64,000 nt of DNA from Litoditis marina (Eukaryota > Nematoda > Chromadorea > Rhabditida > Rhabditidae), in contig OZ038437.1 of NCBI GenBank assembly GCA_964036275.1, forward strand, positions 20,968,487 to 21,032,486. Direction: 5' to 3'. Below are positions 22,736 through 34,341 of this stretch, one piece after another. Each line of letters starts with the position of its first letter. Within the stretch, counting starts at the first letter, position 1. The position numbers and the translations under genes were made by a program. The notes below the pieces were generated by a model that saw nothing but the letters and a program-made list of their open reading frames with translations, was not told where the DNA came from and made no database searches.

Positions 22736-23451
22736 AAATGTAAAACGATAAAACATTCATGGAAGAATCCGCAACCAGAACACTTGATAAAGAGAAAAGT
22801 TTTAAAAACTAGAGTTTTCGACGTTCTCTAATGATGTAGATTGTAGTAGTAACACAACTAGATAATAAAGTAGGTAACAACTCGTGTTCTTTGTTAATTT
22901 AGTTTTATCACATGTAGAATTAAACGATTTCAATAATTCTCTCGCGAAATGGGGAGTAATCTAATACATCTCTTACAAACTTCAATTACTAGTGACACCC
23001 ACTGTAATTATCATAGTCATCAACAACAGATAAAAATAGTTCGAAAAGAAAATAGAGAAAAGTATATTAAATAATAGATATATTAATGTGTTTAGTGAAA
23101 GTTGTTTCCACCCCGATTCAAGACGGTTTTGGGTTTTCTCAGAGGGTTGGGTCATCATCAGTTGCACCCCTCTGAGAAAATGGGAACAGGACAAAAACTT
23201 ACTGACTGTCTTCTTACATTTTCTGAGTTCATATTTTACTGAGCACATTAATATAATTATAACATCCAAAATGTCATAGTGACACGAATATGTTTCGTTC
23301 AAATGAATATATAATACATAACTTGAAAAACTTTCTGCTCAAAACACATATGTCTGTTTTGAACCCCAGTTTTCAAGTTGCCAAAAAAATTCTTTTCCAT
23401 AAACACATGACTGAATTGAACATCTTCATTTGGTTCTCAAAAACAGAAGTA

Positions 23452-25693
23452 CTATCCTGTGTGGGGAATATTTTGGTAATAAGGTTGTTCCAAGTTCCAA
23501 ACTTCATCCACAGGTAGAGCGTAGGTGGTTCCGGCTTGGAATTCAACATCATACGGTAACAGCTGGCGACGTCCCTAAAAGAACAATCATCATGAATAAT
23601 ACTGAATAGTGAGGTCAATTTTGACACTTCAGTTAATTATGATGCAATTATTACATATTTACATAATTTTTCTCTCACTTCGCTTCGTTACGAGGCGGTG
23701 ATCATACATATCACAGATCTTTGTAGCAGCAGTTTCTTGTAAGGTCTTGGTCCCTTTCCTTCATAGAAGACTTTATGGTGGACTATCGAATGCTCTGCAA
23801 TTATGCAATTCGAAGCTAGTCCTAAGCTAAGCTACGACGCTTAGTAGCTAGAAGGGCAAGCTGCAGATCAAATGCAATTTTGTTAATAATAATATCAGTA
23901 ATAGATATTTCAGTATATACCTTGTATTTACGCTTGAAGTGCGAAAAAGTGAAAAGTTTTCCGTAATTTTGTGAAAATTTCTCACCTGTCTATGATCGTA
24001 AGGGAAGTTGACTGTGACCATCTTTTTGTTCTGAAATTGTTGTCATATCTAGTATTCAGGGACTGTTATCAAGTTGTAATTTGCTCTTCTTACACATCAA
24101 CTCTGAAGGCACTTAGAGGAATCAGACTACAAATACAGCAGAACAAGACAACATGTAGCCTCAACTTTAGCCAATAACAAAATTGTGTCTCGTTTTTGAC
24201 GCTGCGTGGCTAAACTCGTGCTTATGTGCTAACGCGATACACAGCGCAAAACGTAAAATCGCAGTGGGAGTCAGGAATTCTCGGAACTTCTCTGACGAGG
24301 CCCAATACTTAGTACAATCAAAGTTCATTCAGAAATAAGATGTGTTTAGAATACTCAGAAAACAAGCACGTGATAGTGAAATAATGAAGGAAGTGCCGAA
24401 AGTGAATCCACGAAAGTTAAAGTACATCTAGATGCAGCTCACAGAGTACGACTAAAGCTTTTGCCCAAGCGTTAATACTATAGATGGGTTTGACTATTCC
24501 GAGACACCGTAAGCAGGATAATCCCAACTATCAAAACCAAACTCGCGTGTCCTCGAACAAACGGTTGCGAAATAGTGTGCAAAGCGGGAGACGCAGTATA
24601 GGGTTGCGGTGCAAGACTATTTCAGCACGGAATCAGACGTAATTTTCAATTCAACCGACTCACGGGTGTGCAGTTGTGTTTCACTTGGAAGAAAACCTCG
24701 TTCACATCGTCGCGCAGCCACGACACGTCAATGCCGTCTCGTGCAGTATCTCCCCAAATCAATATGTTCTTTTCTTTCTTGCCCTTGAACTTCCAGACTT
24801 TTCCGATTCTTTCATCATAGGGCGGTTTATCCATCTGAAGTACTGTAAAAATATAAATTTTGTAGGGCATCAACGTATCTCTGATCTACACACTCTCTTA
24901 TCTGCTGACGAATAATCAGCGAACGCTTCACTCAAATTGGGAAATCATTGGTTTTTGACTTTATCTACCTTGGGCAGCCAGTGCAGTCAAAAAGCTGCGT
25001 TTCATTTCAAAGTACTTGATTCTGTTTCAGAGTAATATTATAGTCTCTTCGAAATCGTGAAATATGTGGATACTCGAGTTGAATTAAAAACAATCTTTCG
25101 GTTTATTCAAAATTACAAATTCAATGAATGAGTTGGTTACTGACCTCTCTAAACTGGACTTCAACCTTGTATTTTTTGGGAAGACCGCAGTTCAGGGTAA
25201 TATTGGCGGTAATCCTCATTTGTTTTTCTGGTATCGGTGGCAACTTTTTCTTTTTCGCGGAGATCAAGACAACCAACACTGTCAACTGGAAAAATAGAGG
25301 TTGCATGCAAGTTGGAATGGGACATATTTGTATTCTAGATTGAACAGGTGACTTCCACATAATATGGGGCATTACATGAACTTCAACAGTGCGGGACGAC
25401 GATGATTGCACCAAATATTTTGTAGCACAATAACTACTCGAGAAAGTTGCAAACTGATAAACTGCTATCAAGCAAAACAAGCTAGAAATAAGTTTCTCCT
25501 ACCCGAATTGAAGAGAGAAGAAAGTATTCTAGCTACAACAGTTTGTATTCTGAAACCAATGTATTATCAAGCCAATTTATTCTGAAGCCTATCTTTACGT
25601 GCTTTAATGTGTTCACATTCTAGTGTGATCTATACCTTCACGTTTTTCTGCGTGTAAACATTTCAGTTATCTTACCATGATTAACAGACGCAT
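23452..25693 (-). CDS. transthyretin-like secreted protein, paralogue 1 (165 aa, 5 exons)
   Basis: Exons are 25693-25676 (E0), 25285-25145 (E1), 24834-24664 (E2), 24030-23986 (E3) and 23574-23452 (E4a, stop TAG). All joins are phase 0. E0 plus E1 give a signal peptide, MRLLIMLTVLVVLISA. The body then has KKKKLPPIPEKQMRITA, Cys in LNCG, KVWKF, a W-G-D-T turn and VKHNCTP closing E2. E3 is NKKMVTVNFPYDHRQ. The layout (a strand with Cys, a Glu-rich strand, F-x-W-G, then H-N-C and a W/V-T-V strand) follows the nematode transthyretin-like family, which are secreted beta-sandwich proteins with mostly unknown ligands. Assignment is by pattern. E0 is preceded by a TTACAG acceptor, so the mRNA may be trans-spliced or have a 5' UTR intron. 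Other paralogues end with the same E4a. Confidence 0.78.
24868..24908. repeat. GCGTCTCTC-type repeat fragment
   Basis: CAACGTATCTCTGATCTACACACTCTC..., a fragment of the dispersed family seen in fuller form at 30245-30450 and 33110-33262. It lies in intron 1 of paralogue 1. Confidence 0.5.
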
Positions 25694-25734
25694 CCCGCAC
25701 CACAACACTTTGTCGGCTTTCTGTAACAGATTCA

Positions 25735-26290
25735 GATTTTTCAGAGAATGCAAGCAAAGGATGCGCACCGGCAATAACTCCCTTTTCTGTCGTTACACAC
25801 GATTTTGATGATCAACCTTAGTTGAAATAAAAGAATGAATGAGCAATAGAATAACTTTTGAATCGAGAACGTGCATGACCGAACTACATTTCAAATGAGT
25901 AGATGAGTTAAGACGTGGGAAAAGTCCCTCTTTTTTATGTACAGAAGGTGTACATTGAAAATCAAAAACATTTGCCTGCGTGGCGTGCTCAGAATGTTTG
26001 GAACTGACATACTCGGAAAAACAACTTGAATTTGTTGAATCCGTCCCAGAAATTCTGTCACGAGTGTTTATCAAAGTAAGTATAGTTTCAATTTTGTGAT
26101 AATAAAAGCGCACTTTTTATATTATCGCATGCATTTAAAATACTGAACACATTATTTCCATTAAAGTGCGAATAAGATTGAATGCCCAATCGAATACACT
26201 GAGAGATACCAAACAAAATGAATTTTTAATTTGTTTCTGATGTTTTTGATGCAGTTTATCGGGTGTTCATGTTAAAACAGTTTCAGTTAA
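25735..26290 (-). promoter_or_regulatory. conserved upstream flank of paralogue 1
   Basis: In reverse complement, 26150-26290 (GAATACACTGAGAGATACC, CCAAACAAAA, CGGGTGTTCATGTTAAAAC and neighbours) matches the upstream flanks of paralogue 4 (about 44165-44340) and paralogue 5 (about 51755-51930). The promoter region was thus duplicated with the gene. No specific factor site is claimed. Confidence 0.45.
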
Positions 26291-26320
26291 CTTTTAATAA
26301 AGTCAATAGACGAGCCCTGC

Positions 26321-26530
26321 GAAATAGTGTGGAAACAGAGAGACGCTGAGCAGGAGAGTTCTTTTGCATACATTCTTTAGTGAATGAACAAGTTTTTGGC
26401 AGAAACTGAAGATAATAGAATTTGGAGATATATTCACGAACGAGAGAGCATGTAGGTCAGAGAGACACAGACTGCTTTCTTGTTCTCGTATCAAATTGCA
26501 GCATTTGGCAAAATTATGTCTGATGAGAGA
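26321..26530. repeat. GAGAGACGCAGAC-family repeat with GCAGCATTTGGC tail
   Basis: It carries GAGAGACGCTGAG and GAGAGCATGTAGGTCAGAGA plus the tail AAATTGCAGCATTTGGC. Related copies lie near 42412, 44073, 51655 and 58603, always beside a transthyretin-like unit. That places the repeat in the ancestral duplicated unit. Confidence 0.6.
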
Positions 26531-26559
26531 ATTGTTAATACTGTGGTCGATTGTCTTGT

Positions 26560-29500
26560 TTATTTTCGGATTGACTCATAACAATTATTATTTTAATTCC
26601 ACACAAACTTCGAAACATACCTTCACGAAATCCGAATATTGCAAAACAATTATGAAATGAAAATGTTCTTTTTCTGTTTTGAAGTCCTGCAAGAATGAGG
26701 TAGTTTGAATATAATGAAATTCACTCTTCAATCTGTTTTGACATACAGATAACACTCGATTTTCAAATTCATCGATTGTTCAAATTACGTTTATGTTTCG
26801 CAGTTTGTTTGGCATTGAAACAATAATTGTTATGAGTCGATCACAAAATCAACATTCGGGCACTCTGAAGCCTGAACGCTAGTAGATACGCGAGGAAAAA
26901 ACGCGATGTTGATATCAACTAGGGAAACAACTAGCGTTTTGAGGTACGGTAGCTCAGGAAAATGAGCGCAGGGTTACGGTAGCTTTCAAAATGAGCCGGC
27001 CGGAATATAAATAAATTTAATATAAAACGAAATCACACCAGCTTTTCAATTGAATTTCACTCTTGAATATTGTCATTTATCAAAAAGTATTTACAAGACT
27101 TTATCACCATCACATTTAACCTCAACACAATAGCAAGGGTGTTAAAACATAGAAAATAACGCAAAATCAATAAACATTGAATACAATACCATAATAAACA
27201 ACCTTATACAATCATATTCATATCAGCAGCAATAAAACTCTGGTAATTGGTTCGAACAATTACATGTGACCAGTAATCGCAAACTACCATTTAATAAAAT
27301 GACTACAAGAAATAACACAAAATTAGTTTTAACAGTAAAATGAGACATCTTTCCAAACCTATACCTCTGCACCATTTTGACACTAAAGCACTAACCATGT
27401 ATTGTTACCAATTTCCATAATTTGACATTTTTATGGGAATCTACTGTTACCAAAAGAGAACTATCTATAATGTACAATTTACTTCGTGAGTGGTTATACC
27501 TATACAACAGACAACATTTGATTGAGAAATTCAAATGATAGTACGAGAGCAGTATGGTAACTACAAAATCCTACACCGCCAAGATATTATTATCAGTTGA
27601 TGAGTTTAAAGTTACTAAAGAAGGACCGCAAGTTAAAAACGCATGATGTTAACGCAAAATATTGAACGAAAAAGTGCAGATTTTGACTATTTTGAAGGCG
27701 ACACGCGACATGACTCGAAAAAACATAGTTTTCAGAAGCATTGAGCAACTCATGGCGGTGTAAGATGTATGGTGTACGTACAAAATGAAAACAAACCAAA
27801 CTTCTGTGGAGATGGGAAAGCTGAAGGAACTGGTGGATGTGACCGGTCGCGGCAACTCTGGTCTTCTCGGAGGTGGTCGCTTAGCGGTGGCTGATGGTGC
27901 TGGCTGCTAGCGGAAATATTCCCAGCCTGAAATTGGTTCAAATACAAATATACGACAGTTAGACAGCTAATCTGATCTTTTACGGTCACAGGTGTCCCAA
28001 CCAGTTAATCAGTTAAATCTCATCGGGTGTTCATTTCAGAAGTCAACAATAAAATTGTAGAGCATTTTCCATAAAAGTTCAGCGAAAAATAAACAAGAAA
28101 ATCAGCTCATTATATTATATCGTTCATCATTTACAGCAGCGAAAGTGACTGAGTATTTTCAGACACAAATCTGATAAAACAAAGAAGCAGAACCCACCTC
28201 ACTCACTAACGATCAACATCTTTGGATCACCCAGATTTGTCGTAGATTGTGAAGACCAGAGTCGGTTGCTCCACGGAACCTATAATTGAAATAGAAGTAG
28301 CTATCAACTAAGTGTGAACAAAAGTAACGGTCGCCTGTTATGCAGAACAGTAGTAACCTGAAAAGCCGGCTAAACTAGGTGAAAAAAATCAAATTATCAG
28401 TGGAAACTGAGAAAATCCATAATTTTTTAATGCAAAATCATAAATTCACACTCTGAATGCAATATAAATGGCAATTTTGAATATGCATAGCTCGTTACTA
28501 GTACAACACACGCTTTCTTCAAAGCGAACTCGAAGGAGAAATTGGATCATTTCATTTTAGCAAGCTCATTTCTAATTCTATTCAACTGGAAGTTATTCAA
28601 CTTGAAAACAAGCAAACAAAAACACCATATTTGAGAAATTAACCGAGTGTGCCGGCTCATAGTTCCTGGTAAACCATAGTAAAAATTAAATACGAAAAAT
28701 AAAACCACCTGAAGAGGTTAAAAGATGACAAATTGAAACCTACTGGTTTGAGTGTTGTCCTCTCCCACACTGTGACTACACTCCACGATACCCTCCTGAA
28801 GCTAAACAACCGTTATTGAACAAAAATATATGGAAAAGCAATTAAAAAGAAAGAAAACAATAATTAATGAAAAAATTTAGACGAGCGGTCACAAATCGAT
28901 AAATTTCGGAAGTACAGAAAAACGGCACGCGTAAAAACCGGGCGTCGTCATTTGGCGCGTCGCAAGGCTAAAACTACTTCACTTCAAAGGAAAATTTATA
29001 TTACAAGTTAACACAAATATGTTTTCAGTGTTTCTCATTGACATACACAATGTTTATGATTAACAGTGTTATCATAACACCCATTTCGGAGCATTTTCAC
29101 TTGAGATAGATTGGACTGAAAAATCATATACAGTACACATATCTTAAACGAGATAACGAAACCGACAAAAGAAACATACAAAAAAGTATCAAAGTACCTT
29201 TAATGAAAAACATGCCCATTTTACAAAAGAACGATATGCGAATTGCAGTGTATATCCGATATCCGGCGCCCACCTACAGTAAGACCTTGGAAAACTACTA
29301 GATTTTTTTTTCAGACCTAGCGTATCTACTAGCGTTCAGGCTTCAGAGCAAAAGTTGCAACCTCACACAGTGTTCATACTCCAACTCTGAGAACTTACGA
29401 CGGCGAGAGTCGTATCGAGGTCGAGGATACGCAGAGCTTCTTCTTTAAGATTCTGTATAGAGCATCCAAATTAATGAATTTTGTCTCTCTCCGGAATCGA

Positions 29501-29830
29501 ACCTGCGAGCAAAAATTTTATAGGCCAACCGGTAACGACTGCTCCACAAGAGCCGATAGCCAAGAAGCTTTGGAATCGAGGACATGGGTCCGTACACAGC
29601 GGAAAATGATATATACAGTACACTCCCGCCTTTCCATTGGCGACGACTACATGCTATCTCGTTTAGCAGTCTGCTAAACGAATGATCAGGAATTATCTGA
29701 GTTTGATTCGGTTCATCTCGGAAGCTTTTCTTGTTAATCTTGTGAGTGAAAATATTGCGTTGATTGGGCTGATTATTCTTATTCTTCACATTATTCTTCA
29801 CAGCGAAAATCTTGTCTGGCTTCGGCGGTG
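26560..29830. other. long spacer without a supported gene
   Basis: 26560-26840 is homologous to spacer sequence at 51480-51600 and 42870-42980 (GGCATTGAAACAATAATTG, TATGAGTC). Coding-like fragments with acceptors at about 28791-28742 and 28277-28232, and a Pro-rich open stretch at 27735-27905, could not be joined into one model. The rest is AT-rich. Confidence 0.35.
29479..29652 (-). mobile_element. tRNA-derived SINE-like element, copy 3
   Basis: Plus reading: TCTCTCCGGAATCGAACCTGCGAGCAAAAA (box B side), then the head complement ACAGTACACTCCCGCC and TTGGCGACGACTA. Box A is degenerate. Confidence 0.7.
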
Positions 29831-29834
29831 CAGG

Positions 29835-29852
29835 ATGCGTGTGTTGATCACG
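29835..29852 (+). pseudogene. orphan first exon (E0) of a transthyretin-like gene
   Basis: CAGG-ATG-CGT-GTG-TTG-ATC-ACG|GTGAGG matches E0 of paralogue 2 (ATG CGT CTC TTA ATC ACG|GTGAGA), including the donor and an acceptor-like CTTCACAG 27 nt upstream. No E1 with the RITA or LKCG motifs follows on this strand up to about 34 kb. It therefore looks like a relic of a seventh copy. Confidence 0.4.
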
Positions 29853-30244
29853 GTGAGGCAATACAGTTACAGGGAATGTCAACATTGGTTAACAATTTTA
29901 ACCTCAGATTGTGACCTATTACGAAGAGTGATTTCAAAAAGTTTTGTAAAGTTTGCCTTTAAAAACATCCATAGTGAAACGCGAAAGTGTACTGTAGGAG
30001 TCTCGGTATTAATAGCGTCGACTATATGAATCCAGAGTTTCGACGGAAAAACGACAGAATCAAACTAAAAACTCAGCGAGATAGGGCAACATACATTGAA
30101 CTTGTTTTCAAAAGAACTGACCCCAACGCACGGAAACACATGAAACCACGTCTCGACAAAAAGAGCTGAGAACGAATAGCAAGGATTCAATTATTATACT
30201 CATCCTGAAAAGGTCCTAATGGGCTTACACTGTTTTTCAATTGC

Positions 30245-30450
30245 AAAAGCGTGTCTGCGTATCTTTGATCTACACACTCTCTTGTCTGCTGGCAAACAAT
30301 CAACGACCGCTCGCCACGCTCAGACAAATCCTAGCCAATTGGCCAGCCACTTTTGTAGCGGCCCCGACGAGAGAGTGTGCAGGTCAGAGAGACGCAGTAG
30401 TCTGCGGCCTCATTGACCTGCATGCTCATTCGCTTTTGAGATGGCCACTC
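30245..30450. repeat. GAGAGACGCAGAC-family inverted repeat
   Basis: CTGCGTATCTTTGATCTACACACTCTC near 30256 faces GAGAGTGTGCAGGTCAGAGAGACGCAG near 30370-30396. The unit can fold back on itself. The family recurs at 33110-33262. Confidence 0.6.
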
Positions 30451-30950
30451 GCAGAAAATTGCTGATCGTTCTGAGCACTCAGACAATTCTCTGCCATTTA
30501 GCTAGCGTAAGAGCAGAGACGTAAACTTTACCGAACGCATTTTGTTGTTAAAAAAATTTATCTAGCAGCGTCCAAACTTTACGGCAGGTGGTGTGTAGTA
30601 GACTGTACATCGGAACACTGCCTGGCCTAATTCTCAGTTGGAAATGGGAATTCCATACAAGTTGATGAAATTTTATTGATTTTCTAGAATTGACATTCAT
30701 TCGCAAATAGACAAGCAAGAACTCTAGTGATTCTGACGAATTTAATTTCAGGTTCGGAGAAAATCTCCAGTGAACATTCCCGTAGAGAAGGAATTTGTGA
30801 GAACTTAGAAATCATTGAAATAATCATTAGCTATTCGGCATTGGGTGAAAAGGGCCTTTACTACTATAACCTCTGAAAGTTTAAAACCGAAAGAGAGAAT
30901 CATGCATTTGAAAAAGTTTCCTGAATATTTAGCGGATTACTTTAGAAGGA

Positions 30951-31976
30951 TATAAGACGCTCCAATCTAAATGGTTTCCATTTTAGATAATTTCTTGGAA
31001 AAACCTCAAAATATTGTGCATCATCAGACTTGTCCGATATTTTTTCTGAAATGTCCAATTCTTCTAATTCTTGTGTCGCTCTCATTTGGAGCGCAGATAA
31101 AACTACCGAGTATTTGTATGTTTCAAAATCCTCTGCCACAATTATTTTCCTTTCAGAACATTATAACACACGTTTTCGCAGTTGAAAACAGTGTGAAAAA
31201 ATGTGCCCAAAAAATTGTAGTGTGAAAAATTGGGCCCAAAAAATTGAAGTGTGAAAAATTGTGCCCAAAAAATGGAAGTGTGAAAAATTGTGACACATTT
31301 GTTTCTCTAAAGAGAGGTACTTTGCACTTCGTTTGTCTCTCGCGCGATAATGCTGTGATACTCTTTGACACAGCTCTCAATGATCCGTATCTTGTTATGG
31401 TTTCAAATCCTGCGGATCTGTCTCGCCTGTTCTTTCTCTGCGTCTCTTTTTCTAATTGGGCGATGCCCTCAATGCGCGCTCGTTTCTCTGCGTCTCATTG
31501 CTCTAATCGCCAATACTAGATACGGCGCAGTCAGGGGGGTATGGAAGGAAACATTAGTATCGCGCGAGTGGTTCAGTAATAACCTCTCTTGCTGGAACAT
31601 GTACAATATTTGGAAAAGTGAAAAAATGTGCCCAAAAAATTGTAGTGTGAAAAATTGGGCCCAAAAAATTGAAGTGTAAAAAGCTGTGCCCAAAAAATTG
31701 GAGTGTGAAAAATTGTGACACAATTTTTTGAGAGATTTGTGAAAACTGCAATTTTTTGTGACACACTTTTTTTCAATTACCTGAATCGGGACACATCGAT
31801 TCGATCGTTTGGTTTTTAGTTTAAACTTCAAATAAATGGGGACTACCCGATGTCCAATCAGAAATAATTTTAAAAAAGTGATAACTCTTCGATGGTTAAA
31901 AGTCTCATCCTAAAAATTTCATGAAATCACTAGGATTTCCTGATTTCCGAAACCATTTAGATTGGAGCGTCTTATA
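30951..31976. mobile_element. 1.03-kb element with perfect 28-bp terminal inverted repeats
   Basis: 30951-30978 (TATAAGACGCTCCAATCTAA...) is the exact reverse complement of 31949-31976. Flanking TA suits a TA target duplication, as in Tc1/mariner-type MITEs. No transposase is encoded. A related end (ATATAAGACGCTGCAAT) occurs near 63775. Confidence 0.8.
31187..31722 (+). repeat. two arrays of about 32-bp repeats within the TIR element
   Basis: Units GTGTGAAAAATTG(T/G)GCCC followed by AAAAAATTG occur about three times at 31187-31293 and again, in the same orientation, at 31616-31722. The frames encoding HFNFLG/HTTIFW-like repeats on the minus strand are by-products of these arrays. Confidence 0.8.
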
Positions 31977-32023
31977 TCGATTGGTGAAACTGAGTGGGGG
32001 GGGGGGTGCCAAATCTACAAATA

Positions 32024-32176
32024 TTTGTTTCTCACCGGAATAGAACCTGCGAGCGAAGTTGTAGCTGGGAGCTGTGCTACGAGAACCGACAAGCTTTCGA
32101 ATCGAAGACTTGTGTCCGTGCACGGCGAAAATTGGGATCTACAGTACCCTCTCGCCTTTCCGTTGGGGACGGTTAT
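32024..32176 (-). mobile_element. tRNA-derived SINE-like element, copy 4
   Basis: Plus reading: CTCACCGGAATAGAACCTGCGAG, GAATCGAAGACTTGTGTCCG, CAGTACCCTCTCGCCTTTCC. It lies between the TIR element and the hAT-like element. Confidence 0.7.
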
Positions 32177-32239
32177 GTTCTCATCACATACATAATATAT
32201 CTGGATTGGACGTATCCAGGAGGGCCACTGGTCCCGTAC

Positions 32240-32782
32240 TAGGGTTGTTAAAAATAAACTCGAACTCGAAAAACTCGAAATAAACTCGAAATTTCGAGTT
32301 TCGAGTTCAACTCGAAACTCGAAAAACTCGAAATTTCGAAAACTCGAAAAACTCGAAATTTCGAAAACTCGAAAAACTCGAAACTCGAAAAACTCGAATT
32401 TTCTGAAACTCGAAAAACTCGAAACTCGAAAAACTCGAATTTTCTGAAACTCGAAAAACTCGAAACTCGAAAAACTCGAATTTTTTGAGATTGAAACTCG
32501 AAAAACTCGAAATTTTCAACAAGAAAACTCGAAAAACTCGAAATTTCGAGTTCTGAGTTCAACTCGAAACTCGAAAAACTCGAAAATTTCCGAACTCGAA
32601 AAACTCGAAACTCGAAAAACTCGAAAATTTCAGAACTCGAAAAACTCGAAACTCGAAAAACTCGAAATATCGAAAACTCGAAAAACTCGAAACTCGAAAA
32701 ACTCGAATTTTCGGAAACTCGAAAAACTCGAATTTTCGAAAACTCGAAAAACTCGAAATTTTCAACTCGATTAACAACCCTA
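32240..32782. mobile_element. hAT-like non-autonomous element carrying a CTCGAAAAA satellite
   Basis: Ends TAGGGTTGTTAA (32240-32251) and TTAACAACCCTA (32771-32782) are exact inverted repeats. They are flanked by a perfect 8-bp duplication, TCCCGTAC, at 32232-32239 and 32783-32790. Eight-base duplications and T/CAGGG-type ends are hAT hallmarks. The interior is almost wholly tandem (CT)CGAAAAACTCGAAA units with occasional AATTTC-type spacers. The Ser/Phe/Glu-repeat reading frames on the minus strand are satellite translations. Confidence 0.85.
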
Positions 32783-33109
32783 TCCCGTACGATGTTCCTT
32801 TCAAGGCCTAGACGACCTACGACTTGCCTTTGAGTTCGTCTTGGGACAGAGGGTGGGACCTGGACGATTCCTATTTCCAGAACAGTTAGACGCTAACACA
32901 AATGGTTGGGTGTCCTTTTTTTGTAGTTTGATCTACAAACACATCAAGAAGCTGACATTTTAATGAGTCTGACACGTAAAAACACATAAGATCGTGAAGA
33001 GGGTGAGCAATATGTGTAGTATTCACTTCCCCAACCAAGATAGCAATGGGCTCTATCGGTTGAGCAGTCTCATGCAGCCAATTGGCTCTTCTATAGCAGC
33101 CCCGAAGTC

Positions 33110-33262
33110 CCAAAAAGATAGTGTGCAGGTCAGAGAGACGCAGACTGTCACAGCCTCCTTGGTCTGCATTCTCTTGTGTTTGTAGCTGATCAGTTGCAGG
33201 TAGATGGCGCGAATGTTTCTGATGCGTAGGATGAGCGATCGTTGATTGTCTGCCAACAGCTG
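33110..33262. repeat. GAGAGACGCAGAC-family inverted repeat
   Basis: GTGTGCAGGTCAGAGAGACGCAGACTG at 33121-33147 is followed by GGTCTGCATTCTC, then ends near GTGTAGATCAAGGATACGCAG at about 33270. The long minus-strand frame through here (32886-33392) is built from this repeat. Confidence 0.6.
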
Positions 33263-33783
33263 AGAGATAGTGTAGATCAAGGATACGCAGATTAGCCGGG
33301 CACTTACTCAACCCGACCCCTACCGACTTGAGCCTAAAAGTTTTGGTGAACCAATAACTTTCCGTCTCGGCCTCCTTTGAAGAAGGAATCATTCTGTTTT
33401 GCTGTAATTCCTACGGTTTTTCGACCACGCTTGGTGGTCAGACCAAAGAGGAATAGAGCTAGATTTATGAAAATAAAGTTATTCCATTCAATGAATTAAC
33501 AAACTAGTATCAATATGTACTGATTATCAATGTTGGTTTAATTTGTGTGTTTGTTTCAGAGGTGAAGCGATACTCCTTCCGCTTCATTTGTGTGACTTGA
33601 ATAAAGATGTTCGAATTCACTAAATTATCGTTTGTGAGAACACAGAGAACTGAGAAAATGTGTCTCAAAAAGACATTTCAATCAAACAATTCTACCGCGT
33701 AGTAGCTTTTCAAAATTAATGATGATGATTTTGTACTCGTGAAAATGGAGGAAGCTCAACTTTCGATGCGATGCAAATTGTTA

Positions 33784-33913
33784 TACTAGAAGTAAATTGA
33801 ACAGTCACGTGAAGTTAGCACTCTAATGAAGCATCGTGCACTTTGTCATTGCACGTTTCTGAGTTCTGCTGTGTTAACATGTTTCACGTGACTGTGCAAT
33901 TGACTAACAGTAT
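33784..33913 (+). mobile_element. CACGTGA-type MITE, copy 3
   Basis: Ends ATACTAGAAGTAAATTGAAC and TGTGCAATTGACTAACAGTAT are imperfect inverted repeats. Inner CAGTCACGTGAA and TTCACGTGACTG are matched. This is the best-preserved copy of the family in the window. Confidence 0.75.
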
Positions 33914-34257
33914 GGAGGCTGTGTAGAAATGAACGCTATGATCTAAGAACATTGTTATTTCGTGAGGTATCCAAAATATGCACATTATAAGTAAATCTCA
34001 ATATCAATCACAATGAAAAAAATTGTACAACACTCATCGAAATGTTTTCAATCTGGAGAGTAAAAAATACCAGGCCGTGCTTTTATTCGGTTTCGGTAAA
34101 TTGGCGTTTTTAATGAAACTTTTTCTGATCATTGAAACTCAATCTACGCTGTGTACACTACAGCAAACTTGCTTAATCATTTTCTATGTTTTCAGCTAAA
34201 AGATACACAATTTTTCTACATCACGTTTAGTTAAATATTCATTCATCCGTGTTATGT

Positions 34258-34341
34258 TTTTGAATCGAAGACATGTGTGCGTACACAGCGGAAAGTGAGA
34301 TATACAGTATCCTCCCGCCTTTCCGTTGGCGACGATTATAT
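34258..34341 (-). mobile_element. tRNA-derived SINE-like element, copy 5 (head only)
   Basis: Only the head part is present (GAATCGAAGACATGTGTGCG, CAGCGGAAAGTGAGATATAC, CCTCCCGCCTTTCCGTTGGC). The tRNA-like half is missing. Confidence 0.65.

Noticed and set aside
22982..23302. 106-codon minus-strand frame downstream of paralogue 1
   Set aside because: It is partly a CTCAGAGGG...CCCTCTGAG hairpin and partly an AT-rich hydrophobic run. No link to E3/E4 in phase was evident.
28232..28791. Two coding-like minus-strand stretches (VEQPTLVFTIYDKSG and EGIVECSHSVGEDN)
   Set aside because: They can be joined in phase, but no start exon or domain was found. Left as a suspicion only.
29402..29455. Apparent minus-strand exon NLKEEALRILDLDTTLAV with good splice sites
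   Set aside because: The CTGCGTATCCTCGACCTC core matches the dispersed CTGCGTATC(T/C)TTGATCTACAC repeat, so the coding look is probably accidental. No phase-consistent gene could be built with it.
31469..31831. Repeated His-Phe-Asn-Phe-Leu-Gly type frames on the minus strand
   Set aside because: They are translations of the 32-bp GTGTGAAAAATTG arrays.
32248..32804. Phe/Ser/Glu-repeat proteins on the minus strand
   Set aside because: Direct translations of the CTCGAAAAA satellite inside the hAT-like element.
32886..33392. 168-codon open frame on the minus strand, among the longest single frames in the window
   Set aside because: Its middle consists of the dispersed GAGAGACGCAGAC/GTATCCTTGATCTACAC repeat and it has no recognisable domain. 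The openness follows repeat composition.
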